DNA of 64,000 nucleotides, taken from contig JACQZE010000025.1 of NCBI GenBank assembly GCA_016207885.1, positions 1-64,000 of the forward strand. Reading direction: 5' to 3'. The notes beneath the pieces are model-generated. The model was given only the letters and a program-made list of their open reading frames with translations. It did no database searches and was not told the DNA's origin. This document shows, one piece after another, positions 34,984-42,808 of the stretch (its first letter is position 1; every line of letters begins with the position of its first letter). The position numbers were made by a program, and so were the translations under genes. The DNA is from Nitrospirota bacterium (GTDB taxonomy: Bacteria > Nitrospirota > Thermodesulfovibrionia > UBA6902).

Positions 34984-35991
34984 TCACCTCCATACCCCTT
35001 CTATCTTTTCCATACATTTTAAACAATGTGCATCCTTTATTTTGTTTTCCAGTATCTTATACCCTGAACGACTGATAAGCAGTTCTCTGCAATTCGGGCA
35101 ATAGGTGTTCTCACCGCCCTCCCCCGGGACATTTCCTTCGTATACATATCTTAAACCATTGGCATAACCAATATCACGCGCATGCCTTAGTGTTTCTACA
35201 GGTGTCCTCGGCTGATCTAAAAGCTTATATGTAGGGTAATACCCTGTTACATGCCAGGGGATAGACGGGTCAACAGCCCTTATATGTTCAGCCATGGCTG
35301 TCAGCGTGCTTTCCGAATCATTATATGAGGGGATGACAAGTGTCGTAACTTCAACCCATACGCCAAGCTCCCTCATCAGCCTGATAGTATCAAGCACAGG
35401 CTTCAGCCTTGCGCCGCAGACCTTTTTATAGAAATCGTCATCGCCTTTAAGGTCAATATTTATTCCATCAAGGAAAGGAGCTATCACTTTAACCGCCTCA
35501 GAGCCTGTATAGCCGTTACTTACAAAAATATTTTTAATGCCCCTCTCATGCGCAAGCTTTGCGCAGTCATATGCAAATTCAAAAAAGATCGTCGGCTCGG
35601 TATATGTGTAAGAGATGCTCCTGCACCCTGACTTTTCTGCGGCATCCACAACCTGCTGAGGGGAAACCCGGCTTCCCGGGATGTCCGAATGTTCTTTGGT
35701 ATGCTGCGCAATATCAAAGTTCTGACAGTGCAGGCATCTGAAGTTGCAGCCGACTGTTGCGATGGATAGAGAAGTTGAAGAAGGAAGAAAATGAAAGAGC
35801 GGTTTTTTCTCTACAGGATCGACATTCATTGCTACAAGCTTGCCGTATACCAGGCTGTAGAGAAGGCCGTCAATATTTTCCCTTGCTCCGCATATGCCGC
35901 GCCTGCCTTTCTGTATAAGACAATGGTGAGCGCAGAGATAACATCGCACCTTATGCTCCTCTTCCTTACTATAGAACATCGCCTCTTTCAT
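34984..35991 (-). CDS. amrS: AmmeMemoRadiSam-type radical SAM enzyme (AmrS/PflA-like)
   Basis: 335 residues. Radical SAM cluster motif GCNFRCLHC (Cys82, Cys86, Cys89), preceded by an N-terminal Cys set (CYLCAHHC at 17-24 and GICG at 33-36) typical of the AmrS / pyruvate-formate-lyase-activase-like family. In many genomes AmrS is found with AMMECR1 and Memo proteins; neither is in the window, so the functional trio cannot be confirmed here. Reaction unknown. The C-terminal Cys pairs ('CPNCRELL', 'CLKCME') suggest an added zinc or iron site. Confidence 0.87.
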   Translation of the reverse strand: MKEAMFYSKEEEHKVRCYLCAHHCLIQKGRRGICGARENIDGLLYSLVYGKLVAMNVDPVEKKPLFHFLPSSTSLSIATVGCNFRCLHCQNFDIAQHTKEHSDIPGSRVSPQQVVDAAEKSGCRSISYTYTEPTIFFEFAYDCAKLAHERGIKNIFVSNGYTGSEAVKVIAPFLDGINIDLKGDDDFYKKVCGARLKPVLDTIRLMRELGVWVEVTTLVIPSYNDSESTLTAMAEHIRAVDPSIPWHVTGYYPTYKLLDQPRTPVETLRHARDIGYANGLRYVYEGNVPGEGGENTYCPNCRELLISRSGYKILENKIKDAHCLKCMEKIEGVWR

Positions 35992-35999
35992 AGAGACAT

Positions 36000-36309
36000 T
36001 ATATCACATAAAAATATCAGCGCAGTAACCCTGAGATGAAGCAAACAGGGACGCGAATATGACATTCTTTTTTTCTTTTTGTTTAACAAGAAGAAAAAGT
36101 TTTTTAACTTTTCAAAAAAAATATTTTGATGAGCATCATTTTTCTCTTGACAAGAATTAAATAATGTTATATAAAATTTGTAACAACATTAATCAAAGTT
36201 GTAATGATCATTGACATTAAAACAGTAACTGCCGCAAAAACACAGATGAAAATCTATTTTATTTTGTCTGCCCATTTAATGGGTGAATCAAAAAAAGGGA
36301 GGAACTAAC
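36000..36309. other. Long A/T-rich regulatory gap before the H1-like peptide gene
   Basis: About 310 bases without a gene. It holds a hairpin AAAAGTT-TTTT-AACTTTT (36095-36112), a dyad TGATG-AG-CATCA (36127-36138) eight bases upstream of the -35, the promoter at 36147-36175, and a ~130-base leader with a small CCCATT-T-AATGGG hairpin shortly before the GGGAGG ribosome-binding site. The dyad is a candidate operator. Confidence 0.5.
36147..36175 (+). promoter_or_regulatory. Strong sigma70 promoter of lysine-rich peptide gene
   Basis: Perfect TTGACA (36147-36152), 17-base spacer, TATAAA (36170-36175). An inverted repeat TGATGAGCATCA lies just upstream (36127-36138). Confidence 0.7.
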
Positions 36310-36408
36310 ATGGCCGTAAAGAAGAAAGCCGCAGCAAAGAAGAAAGTTGCAAAGAAGAAAACCGCAAAGAAGAAAGTTGCAAAGAAGAAAACCGCAAAGA
36401 AGAAATAA
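36310..36408 (+). CDS. Histone H1-like lysine-rich peptide (32 aa)
   Basis: 32 residues, MAVKKKAAAKKK followed by four alternating VAKKK/TAKKK pentapeptides. It has GGGAGG nine bases before the ATG, a strong promoter upstream and a strong terminator 18 bases after the stop, so it is a complete stand-alone transcription unit in spite of its size. Lys/Ala/Thr/Val only, expected to bind DNA or RNA through charge. It is the second H1-like gene in the window (compare 10580-10810). The pentapeptide is encoded by near-perfect 15- and 30-base DNA repeats. Confidence 0.75.
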   Translation: MAVKKKAAAKKKVAKKKTAKKKVAKKKTAKKK

Positions 36409-36426
36409 CAAGTAATTAAAATAAAT

Positions 36427-36461
36427 AAAAAAGGCTGTCTCAGACCGAGACAGCCTTTTTT
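36427..36461. terminator. Bidirectional terminator between the peptide gene and lpxC
   Basis: 15-base-pair stem (36427-36441 with 36447-36461), core GGCTGTCTC/GAGACAGCC, A-run left and T-run right, five-base loop. Serves the plus-strand peptide gene and the minus-strand lpxC, whose stop is at 36483. Confidence 0.9.
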
Positions 36462-36482
36462 ATTTATACAGACAACTAATAG

Positions 36483-37370
36483 TTAAGCTATTGACTCAAG
36501 CACGGAAAGCTTTACAGGGGATTCAGACACTATCTCCCATGAATCACGGCTCAGGAGTATCTTTTGAAGGAGCTTGACATTCATAGTATGTCCGGATTTA
36601 TTCGCAATGATATGGCCATAAATAGGAACTCCCAGCAAAGACATATCACCGATAAGGTCAAGTATCTTATGCCTGACAAACTCATCTTTGAATCTCAGCA
36701 TTTCCTTGTTAATGATCTCGTTCTGTCCGAGAACAATGGCATTCTCTAAAGAACCGCCTCTTGCCAGCCCTCTCGCCCTCAGCTTCTCAACATCACTGAG
36801 GAATCCAAATGTCCTTGCAGGCGCAAGCTCATCAATAAAGCTGTTCCTGTAGACATCAATGCCCATCTTCTGCTCCCCGAATGCAGGATGCGTATAATAG
36901 AGGCGATAAGTTATCTTTGTGCCTTCATATGGAGTTACAGCTATCTGGCTCGGCCCTTCCATAATAGCGATGGGCTTGTATATCCTTATACAGGTTATAG
37001 TCTTTGCCTGCTGCGCCACCCCGGCCTCAAGTATCAGCGATACAAAAGTGATAGCGCTTCCGTCCATCACGGGAACTTCCGGCCCGTCAAGGTCAACATA
37101 AACATTATCGACATTAAGGCCTGAAAAAGCTGCGAGGAGGTGCTCGACTGTGCCTACCTTCACGCCATTTGAAGAAAGCGTTGTGGCAAATGTTGTATCA
37201 GAGACCGAGCTTACGCAAGCCTTGATCTCAGTATTACCCTTGTCAGTCCTGACAAAGATAACACCTGTATCTCTGGGCGCAGGCCTGAGCCTTAACCTGA
37301 TATCTCTACCGGTATGAAGCCCTTTACCCTGAAGGTGTATTTCTTTTTTTATGGTATTTTGTAATCGCAC
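36483..37370 (-). CDS. lpxC: UDP-3-O-acyl-N-acetylglucosamine deacetylase LpxC
   Basis: 295 residues, normal length. Committed zinc-dependent step of lipid A synthesis, at the inner membrane. Motifs: GKGLHTG near the N-terminus, TVEHLLAAFSGL with the first zinc histidine, DGSAITF, and HKILDLIGD with the second His and Asp ligands. Starts with GTG, the first possible start after an in-frame TGA. Its presence shows an LPS-bearing outer membrane. Cotranscription with tldD upstream (113-base gap) is possible. Confidence 0.95.
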   Translation of the reverse strand: MRLQNTIKKEIHLQGKGLHTGRDIRLRLRPAPRDTGVIFVRTDKGNTEIKACVSSVSDTTFATTLSSNGVKVGTVEHLLAAFSGLNVDNVYVDLDGPEVPVMDGSAITFVSLILEAGVAQQAKTITCIRIYKPIAIMEGPSQIAVTPYEGTKITYRLYYTHPAFGEQKMGIDVYRNSFIDELAPARTFGFLSDVEKLRARGLARGGSLENAIVLGQNEIINKEMLRFKDEFVRHKILDLIGDMSLLGVPIYGHIIANKSGHTMNVKLLQKILLSRDSWEIVSESPVKLSVLESIA

Positions 37371-37483
37371 AACTCATTTACTAATGCAATTACCATACCA
37401 GTAATAATTCCTTTAAAAAACAAAGACATGAAATCTTATGTTGTATCATTAATACATCTATAGTGTATATATTAAACACAATC

Positions 37484-38875
37484 TCATACTTCCCCGCCGA
37501 CAACCATCTCCGGTATCCTTATAGTAGGCATCGCATCTGAAACCGGAACTCCCTGGCCATCCTTGCCGCAGGTGCCTATTGCGAAATCCAGATCGCTGCC
37601 GACCATATCGATCGATTTGATTATCGAAGGGCCGTTGCCTATAAGGGTGCCACCCCTGACAGGTTCACCGACGATGCCGTTCTCTATCAGATAGCCTTCT
37701 GATACCTCAAAAACAAATTCTCCGGTAACTGTATTAACCTGCCCTCCTCCCATCTTTTTCACGAACAACCCCTTTTGGACTGAACTCACAATACCGGCAG
37801 GGTCATCATCCCCTGATGCGATAAATGTATTGGTCATTCTCGGGATAGGCCTGGACTTGTATGATTCCCTCCTGCCGTTGCCGGTTGACCTTACTCCGTC
37901 CTTCATTGAAGTGAGCCTGTCATACATATAACCTTTGAGTATTCCTTTATCAACCAGAACGGTCCTTTGTGAATGTGCCCCCTCATCGTCAAACCTGAAT
38001 GAACCTCTTCTGCCCGGAAGAGATGAATCGTCAATTATCGTCACCAGCGGAGATGCTATAACCTCTCCGATCTTATTCGCATAGACTGAAAGCCCCTGCT
38101 GTACAAGGTCAGCCTCAAGGCCGTGGCCGACCGCTTCATGTATCATCGTCCCTCCTGCCGCCGCAGAAATGACAACAGCCATCCTGCCGCCCGGAGTTCT
38201 TCTGGCGCTGAGCATTCTAACAGCTTTTTCCGCTGTCTCTGCCGCAATAGCCTCCAGTGAGACCTCTTCAAAAAGCTCAAACCCTTTTAACCCGCCGACA
38301 GGCTCGTATCCGGTCTGCAGAATATCTCCGTCAGAAGCAATTACCTGGACAAGCGCAAGCGTATGAATCCGTTCATCTGACGCAAGCGCCCCTTCAGAAG
38401 ATGCGATATCAACCCTCTGAACAGAGTCCCTGTAGATCACTTTCACCTGAATGACCTTACTGCTGACGCTTCTTGCGGCACGGTTAGCATCCTGAAGCAG
38501 GCGGATCTTCCTGTCCATGCTGACAGTATCAGGCCGGAGCTTCATTTTAAAATCAACTGAAGGGCTGACCCTGGTCAGGTCGATCTCACTTGCTTTGGTT
38601 TTGCCGGCCCTTACGGCGCTCCTGACAGCCCTGCTCAGTTCAAACAGAGAGGCCTCGGAGAAATCATTAGTGTAAGCATAGGCGGATCTGCCGCCAAAGA
38701 TCACCCTTAACCCTATTCCGGAATCAACACCTGACACGATCCTGTCCACCTTGTTATCTTCAAGCTGAATAGTAAGAGGATTGGCCTGCTCGACAAATAT
38801 ATCAGCGTAATCACCTCCTGTGGAAAGTGAATCGCTCAGTATTCTCTTTAAAAGATCTTCCGGTATCTTCATCAT
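37484..38875 (-). CDS. tldD: TldD metalloprotease
   Basis: 463 residues. Zinc motif HEAVGHGLEAD (His246, Glu247, His251), the TldD pattern, plus the conserved C-terminal region ('VNTVTGEFVFEVSEGYLIEN'). TldD normally works with the inactive partner TldE/PmbA to degrade unfolded or modified peptides; no TldE gene lies next to it in this window. The start may be Met1 or Met2 (adjacent ATG codons). Confidence 0.94.
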   Translation of the reverse strand: MMKIPEDLLKRILSDSLSTGGDYADIFVEQANPLTIQLEDNKVDRIVSGVDSGIGLRVIFGGRSAYAYTNDFSEASLFELSRAVRSAVRAGKTKASEIDLTRVSPSVDFKMKLRPDTVSMDRKIRLLQDANRAARSVSSKVIQVKVIYRDSVQRVDIASSEGALASDERIHTLALVQVIASDGDILQTGYEPVGGLKGFELFEEVSLEAIAAETAEKAVRMLSARRTPGGRMAVVISAAAGGTMIHEAVGHGLEADLVQQGLSVYANKIGEVIASPLVTIIDDSSLPGRRGSFRFDDEGAHSQRTVLVDKGILKGYMYDRLTSMKDGVRSTGNGRRESYKSRPIPRMTNTFIASGDDDPAGIVSSVQKGLFVKKMGGGQVNTVTGEFVFEVSEGYLIENGIVGEPVRGGTLIGNGPSIIKSIDMVGSDLDFAIGTCGKDGQGVPVSDAMPTIRIPEMVVGGEV

Positions 38876-38983
38876 TTGTCAGCGCCTCAGGATTTTTGTA
38901 AACTATTTCAGTAAAGTTCAATCAAGAGTATTATTATACATAATATTTTCTGACAAAAAGATAATCCCGGGGAGGAGAGATAA

Positions 38984-39772
38984 ATGACAAAGATCGGAGT
39001 GATAGGCGGAAGCGGGCTTTATGAGATACAGGGTTTGGCTGTGAAAAACAAAAAGGGCATCAGCACGCCGTTCGGTAAACCCTCAGACAAATATGTAACA
39101 GGCGAGATAGGCGGCAAAGAAGTAGTATTTCTACCGAGACACGGCAGCCGTCACACGATCCCTCCTCATATGATCAACTACCGCGCTAATATATGGGGAT
39201 TCAAAAAACTCGGCGTGAGCAGAATAATATCCGTAAGCGCTGTCGGGGGGATAAAAAAGGGCCTTAAGCCTGGAGATATCGTTATCCTCAGCCAGACGAT
39301 TGATATGACAAAGAACAGAAGATCAACTTTTTACGATGGGAATACAGGAGTTGTTCATATAGACTTTACAGATCCCTACTGCCCTGAACTCGGCAAGGTT
39401 TTACACAGGGCCGGAAAAAACTTAAAGATAACGTTGAAGAACGGCGGGACCTATGTGGCGGTTGAAGGGCCGAGGCTTGAAACTGCGGAAGAGATAAAAG
39501 GCTTCCGTATCCTCGGCGGAGATGTTGTAGGAATGACAGGAATGCCTGAGGCCTCACTTGCGAGAGAAGTGGAGATATGCTACTCAGGCCTGTCTGTTGT
39601 CGCAAACTATGCCGCAGGCATCAGCAAGAGAAGGTTGACCGTATCAGAAGTCATGGGAGCTATGGGCAATGCAAATGAAAAGATAAAACTCCTTCTGAAA
39701 GAAACATTCAGGCTCATTACGGATGAAAGAAGCTGCCGGTGCAAGGACGCGCTGAAAGAAGCCAGGATATAA
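38984..39772 (+). CDS. mtnP: S-methyl-5'-thioadenosine phosphorylase MtnP
   Basis: 262 residues. Splits methylthioadenosine into adenine and methylthioribose-1-phosphate (methionine salvage). Motifs: phosphate loop GGSGLYEI, FLPRHGSRHTIPPHMINYRA, VEGPRLETAEEIKGFRILG and GMTGMPEASLARE. GGAGGAGAG precedes the ATG. It is followed by the T2SS-2 promoter and is not obviously part of that operon. A 5'-methylthioinosine or purine-nucleoside specificity cannot be excluded from sequence alone. Confidence 0.92.
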   Translation: MTKIGVIGGSGLYEIQGLAVKNKKGISTPFGKPSDKYVTGEIGGKEVVFLPRHGSRHTIPPHMINYRANIWGFKKLGVSRIISVSAVGGIKKGLKPGDIVILSQTIDMTKNRRSTFYDGNTGVVHIDFTDPYCPELGKVLHRAGKNLKITLKNGGTYVAVEGPRLETAEEIKGFRILGGDVVGMTGMPEASLAREVEICYSGLSVVANYAAGISKRRLTVSEVMGAMGNANEKIKLLLKETFRLITDERSCRCKDALKEARI

Positions 39773-39795
39773 GATTATATATATACTGCTTCTTA

Positions 39796-39824
39796 TTGAC
39801 ATGAGAGTGCTGATTGTTTAATCT
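39796..39824 (+). promoter_or_regulatory. Sigma70 promoter of the T2SS-2 operon
   Basis: TTGACA (39796-39801), 17-base spacer, TAATCT (39819-39824). The gspC ATG begins at 39831, six bases after the -10, so transcription is predicted to begin at or next to the start codon. Confidence 0.7.
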
Positions 39825-39830
39825 AATTCA

Positions 39831-40745
39831 ATGCTTCAATTCTCTCTAAAAAAACTGCGGGTCATTAATTATTTTCTGTTTGCACTTATACTGATAGCAG
39901 CTCTTTTTACCGCCCGTGCCGTTATAAGTTTCTTTGCATACAAAGACAGCGGCATATCTTCTGCGCCTTTAAATATAAACTCCGGGGATAGTGCTGCAAA
40001 ACCTGCTGATATAACGCAGTATTCCTCAATTGTAATTAAAAACGCTTTCGGCCCTCCCATGATATTTCACACGATAACGCCTCCTGAAACTGCCAAGACT
40101 GAAACATATGTGCAGGAGATCCCGGCTTCCGACCTGACCCTTACAGGCACGGCGGTCGGGCCAAAAAAAATGAGTTATGCGGTCTTCGAAGGCAATGCCA
40201 TCACATCTCCGGGCAGACAGGAGGTCTTTGCTTATGGGGATACGATATATAATTACGGCACTCTTGATGAGATATCGGCCGATTCAGTAACCATAAGACA
40301 AGGCGCTAACACGCATATTTTGAAAATGATAGAGTCTTTCAGCAATGTCATTAATTACCCGGCCGAAAACACTCAGTCCGATAAAAATACCGGCTCTGCA
40401 GATCCCTTTGTGAAAAAAGTCGGCAAAAGGCAATTTCAATTAGACAAGAAACAGGTTGAGGACTCAATAAACAATCCGGAAAAGATACTGACAGATGCAA
40501 GGCTCCTGCCGAACTTCGTTAACGGAAAACAGGAAGGTTACAAGATCAGCGAGGTGAAGCCCGGCGGGCTCTACGAAAGCATAGGCCTGAAGAACGGAGA
40601 TGTCCTTATAAGGGTCAACAGCCTTGAGATCTCAAGCCCTGAGGTCGCCATTCAGACGATGTCTGCTTTAAGAGGCACTAACAACGTCAACCTTGATATA
40701 ATAAGAAACAATGAGAAGATGTCCCTGAACTATCAGATAAAATAG
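39831..40745 (+). CDS. gspC: T2SS-2 GspC with PDZ domain
   Basis: 304 residues. Membrane helix (about 11-33), homology region (about 65-165, 'YSSIVIKNAFGPPMIFH', 'LTLTGTAVGPKKMSYAVFEG') and a C-terminal PDZ domain (about 215-304, 'YKISEVKPGGLYESIGLKNG'). It binds the secretin N0 domain and recruits substrates. Unlike the first system's gspC, it is first in its operon and has the PDZ. No Shine-Dalgarno precedes the ATG and the promoter abuts it, so the mRNA is probably leaderless. Confidence 0.9.
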   Translation: MLQFSLKKLRVINYFLFALILIAALFTARAVISFFAYKDSGISSAPLNINSGDSAAKPADITQYSSIVIKNAFGPPMIFHTITPPETAKTETYVQEIPASDLTLTGTAVGPKKMSYAVFEGNAITSPGRQEVFAYGDTIYNYGTLDEISADSVTIRQGANTHILKMIESFSNVINYPAENTQSDKNTGSADPFVKKVGKRQFQLDKKQVEDSINNPEKILTDARLLPNFVNGKQEGYKISEVKPGGLYESIGLKNGDVLIRVNSLEISSPEVAIQTMSALRGTNNVNLDIIRNNEKMSLNYQIK

Positions 40746-40799
40746 ATATGGCCATCAAACGATATAACCACAATCAATCATGCAGCCAGGAGAAGCTTA

Positions 40800-42797
40800 A
40801 TGAAAAAGAGAAATAATTCATTCCTCATCTCAGCATTCTTTACTGTTCTACTCATATTATTTTCATACACTTCTTTTGCGGATGACCCGGAAGTGGTAAA
40901 GGCGCCCGGGCGGTACGGCTCAAAGATAGCCTTCAATTTTGTTGATGTCGATATCCCGACCATCATCAAATTCATCAGCAAGATAACCGGCGACAACTTT
41001 ATTTTTGACGAAACCATCAGAGGCAAGATAACCATAATCGCGCCGACAGAGCTGACCATAGAGGAGTCCTTCACGCTTTTCACATCTGTACTGAACATGA
41101 AGGGCTTCACGATAATACCGGCAGGCACAAAAACATACACGATCGTCCCGTCCATACAGGCAACGCAGTCCGGCGAGATATCTTCAGGCGATCATATGCC
41201 GGTCGATGAGAGGTATATTACCAGGATACTGGCCATCGAAAATATTAATGCTGAAGAAGCGCTGAAATTCCTTCGGCCCATCGTCTCAAAGAACGGGCAC
41301 CTTGCGGTCTTCGGCCCTCGCAACCTGCTGATGATCGTTGATTCAGCCCTGAATATCGAAAAGGTGGTCAAAGTGCTTGAAAGAATTGACCAGCCACCGA
41401 CATTTGACGAGCCGTCAAGGATAAATATCTATTTTGTCGAACATGCGGATGCCACAGAACTTGCAAAAGTGCTTGAAGGGATAATCAGGAGCACGCGTGC
41501 CGCAAGCCAGACAACACCGGATCCCAAGGCCCAGACAGATAACGTATCAAGAATAAGCATAACACCCGACAAGGCAACCAACTCGCTTGTCATTGTCGCC
41601 GCTCCTTCAGAGTACAAAAACATAAGCGAGATCATAAAGGCCCTGGACAAGAAGAGGAAGCAGGTCTTTGTAGAAGCGATGATCATAGAGGCATCCATAG
41701 ACAAAGTCAAAGCTGTAGGCTCAAAGTGGAGAGCGGCTGTCACGCATGACGACGAACCCAGACTTATCGGTGGAGTCGGAAATGTAAGCCTGACTACCGT
41801 TGATGCCATAATCAACGGGCTGTCAGGATTCACGGTAGGAGGAATGGGTAATTTTTTTAATATAACTGATCCAGTGTCAGGCGAGATGATTTCCGTACCC
41901 GGTTATGCAGCTCTCTTCAGCCTCAGCGACTTCAAGGACGCTATCAATATTCTCTCAACGCCGCAGATACTGACAGCAGACAATGAAGAGGCTGAGATCA
42001 TCGTCGGTGAAAACGTCCCGTTCATCTCAAAAAGAGAAGGGAATGCCGATACCGTCGCAAGCACATACAGCACCAACATCGAAAGGCAGGACGTAGGTAT
42101 CAGGCTGAAGATAACCCCCCAGATAACAGAGGGGGACTTTGTCAAACTCAATGTCTATCAGGAGATATCATCTGTAAAAGACGCTTCTGAGAATATACTT
42201 ACAACCGTAGGCCCGACCACGACAAAACGCTCGACAAAGACAACGATTATTGTTAAGGATGAAAATACGGTTGTCATCAGCGGGCTGATGCAGGAAAAAG
42301 AAGAAGAGAGCATTTCAAAGCTCCCTTTATTCGGAGACATCCCGTTGTTAGGCTGGCTCTTTAAACATAAAGGCGTGACCAAGACCAAGACAAATCTTTT
42401 ATTATTCCTGACCCCGCACGTTATCAAGGAAGCGTCACAGCTTTCAGACCTCACCAGCATAAAACACAAGGCATTCTCCATGGAGGAAAAACAATATATC
42501 AAGGACGAACTTCTTGTCAGGTTTCAGGATGATGTCTCAAAAGAGGCGGCTGAAGAGATCATATCAAAGCAGGGAGCCTCTGTTATAAACATTATGAAAG
42601 GCCTGAACATTTATCATATAAAACTCCGGCCCGGACAGACTGTAGAAGAAGCCATTAATGAATTTTCGTCATATCCTGAGGTTGTCTACGCTGAGCCAAA
42701 TTACAAGGTTAATATCCGGAACGATGCTGCAGCCCCGTCTTTTCCGCAATCGTCCTTTGATGAAAAAGAAAAGACCCTCAAAACATTCGGGCAGTAG
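40800..42797 (+). CDS. gspD: T2SS-2 secretin GspD fused to a subtilase-propeptide-like domain
   Basis: 665 residues. Signal peptide 1-27, N0 (about 43-115), N1-N3 (about 135-285), secretin domain (about 385-550, ending 'TNLLLFLTPHVIKEA'). After it a short linker and an unusual C-terminal domain (about 569-638): 'DELLVRFQDDVSKEAAEEII', 'GLNIYHIKLRPGQTVEEAIN', 'YPEVVYAEPNYKV'. That block has the pattern of S8 subtilase prodomains (inhibitor I9/fervidolysin type), normally found ahead of a protease. No protease domain follows. Where secretins usually carry an S-domain for pilotin binding, this one carries the prodomain. AGGAGA precedes the ATG. Confidence 0.9.
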   Translation: MKKRNNSFLISAFFTVLLILFSYTSFADDPEVVKAPGRYGSKIAFNFVDVDIPTIIKFISKITGDNFIFDETIRGKITIIAPTELTIEESFTLFTSVLNMKGFTIIPAGTKTYTIVPSIQATQSGEISSGDHMPVDERYITRILAIENINAEEALKFLRPIVSKNGHLAVFGPRNLLMIVDSALNIEKVVKVLERIDQPPTFDEPSRINIYFVEHADATELAKVLEGIIRSTRAASQTTPDPKAQTDNVSRISITPDKATNSLVIVAAPSEYKNISEIIKALDKKRKQVFVEAMIIEASIDKVKAVGSKWRAAVTHDDEPRLIGGVGNVSLTTVDAIINGLSGFTVGGMGNFFNITDPVSGEMISVPGYAALFSLSDFKDAINILSTPQILTADNEEAEIIVGENVPFISKREGNADTVASTYSTNIERQDVGIRLKITPQITEGDFVKLNVYQEISSVKDASENILTTVGPTTTKRSTKTTIIVKDENTVVISGLMQEKEEESISKLPLFGDIPLLGWLFKHKGVTKTKTNLLLFLTPHVIKEASQLSDLTSIKHKAFSMEEKQYIKDELLVRFQDDVSKEAAEEIISKQGASVINIMKGLNIYHIKLRPGQTVEEAINEFSSYPEVVYAEPNYKVNIRNDAAAPSFPQSSFDEKEKTLKTFGQ

Positions 42798-42808
42798 GAG
42801 ATGACAGG

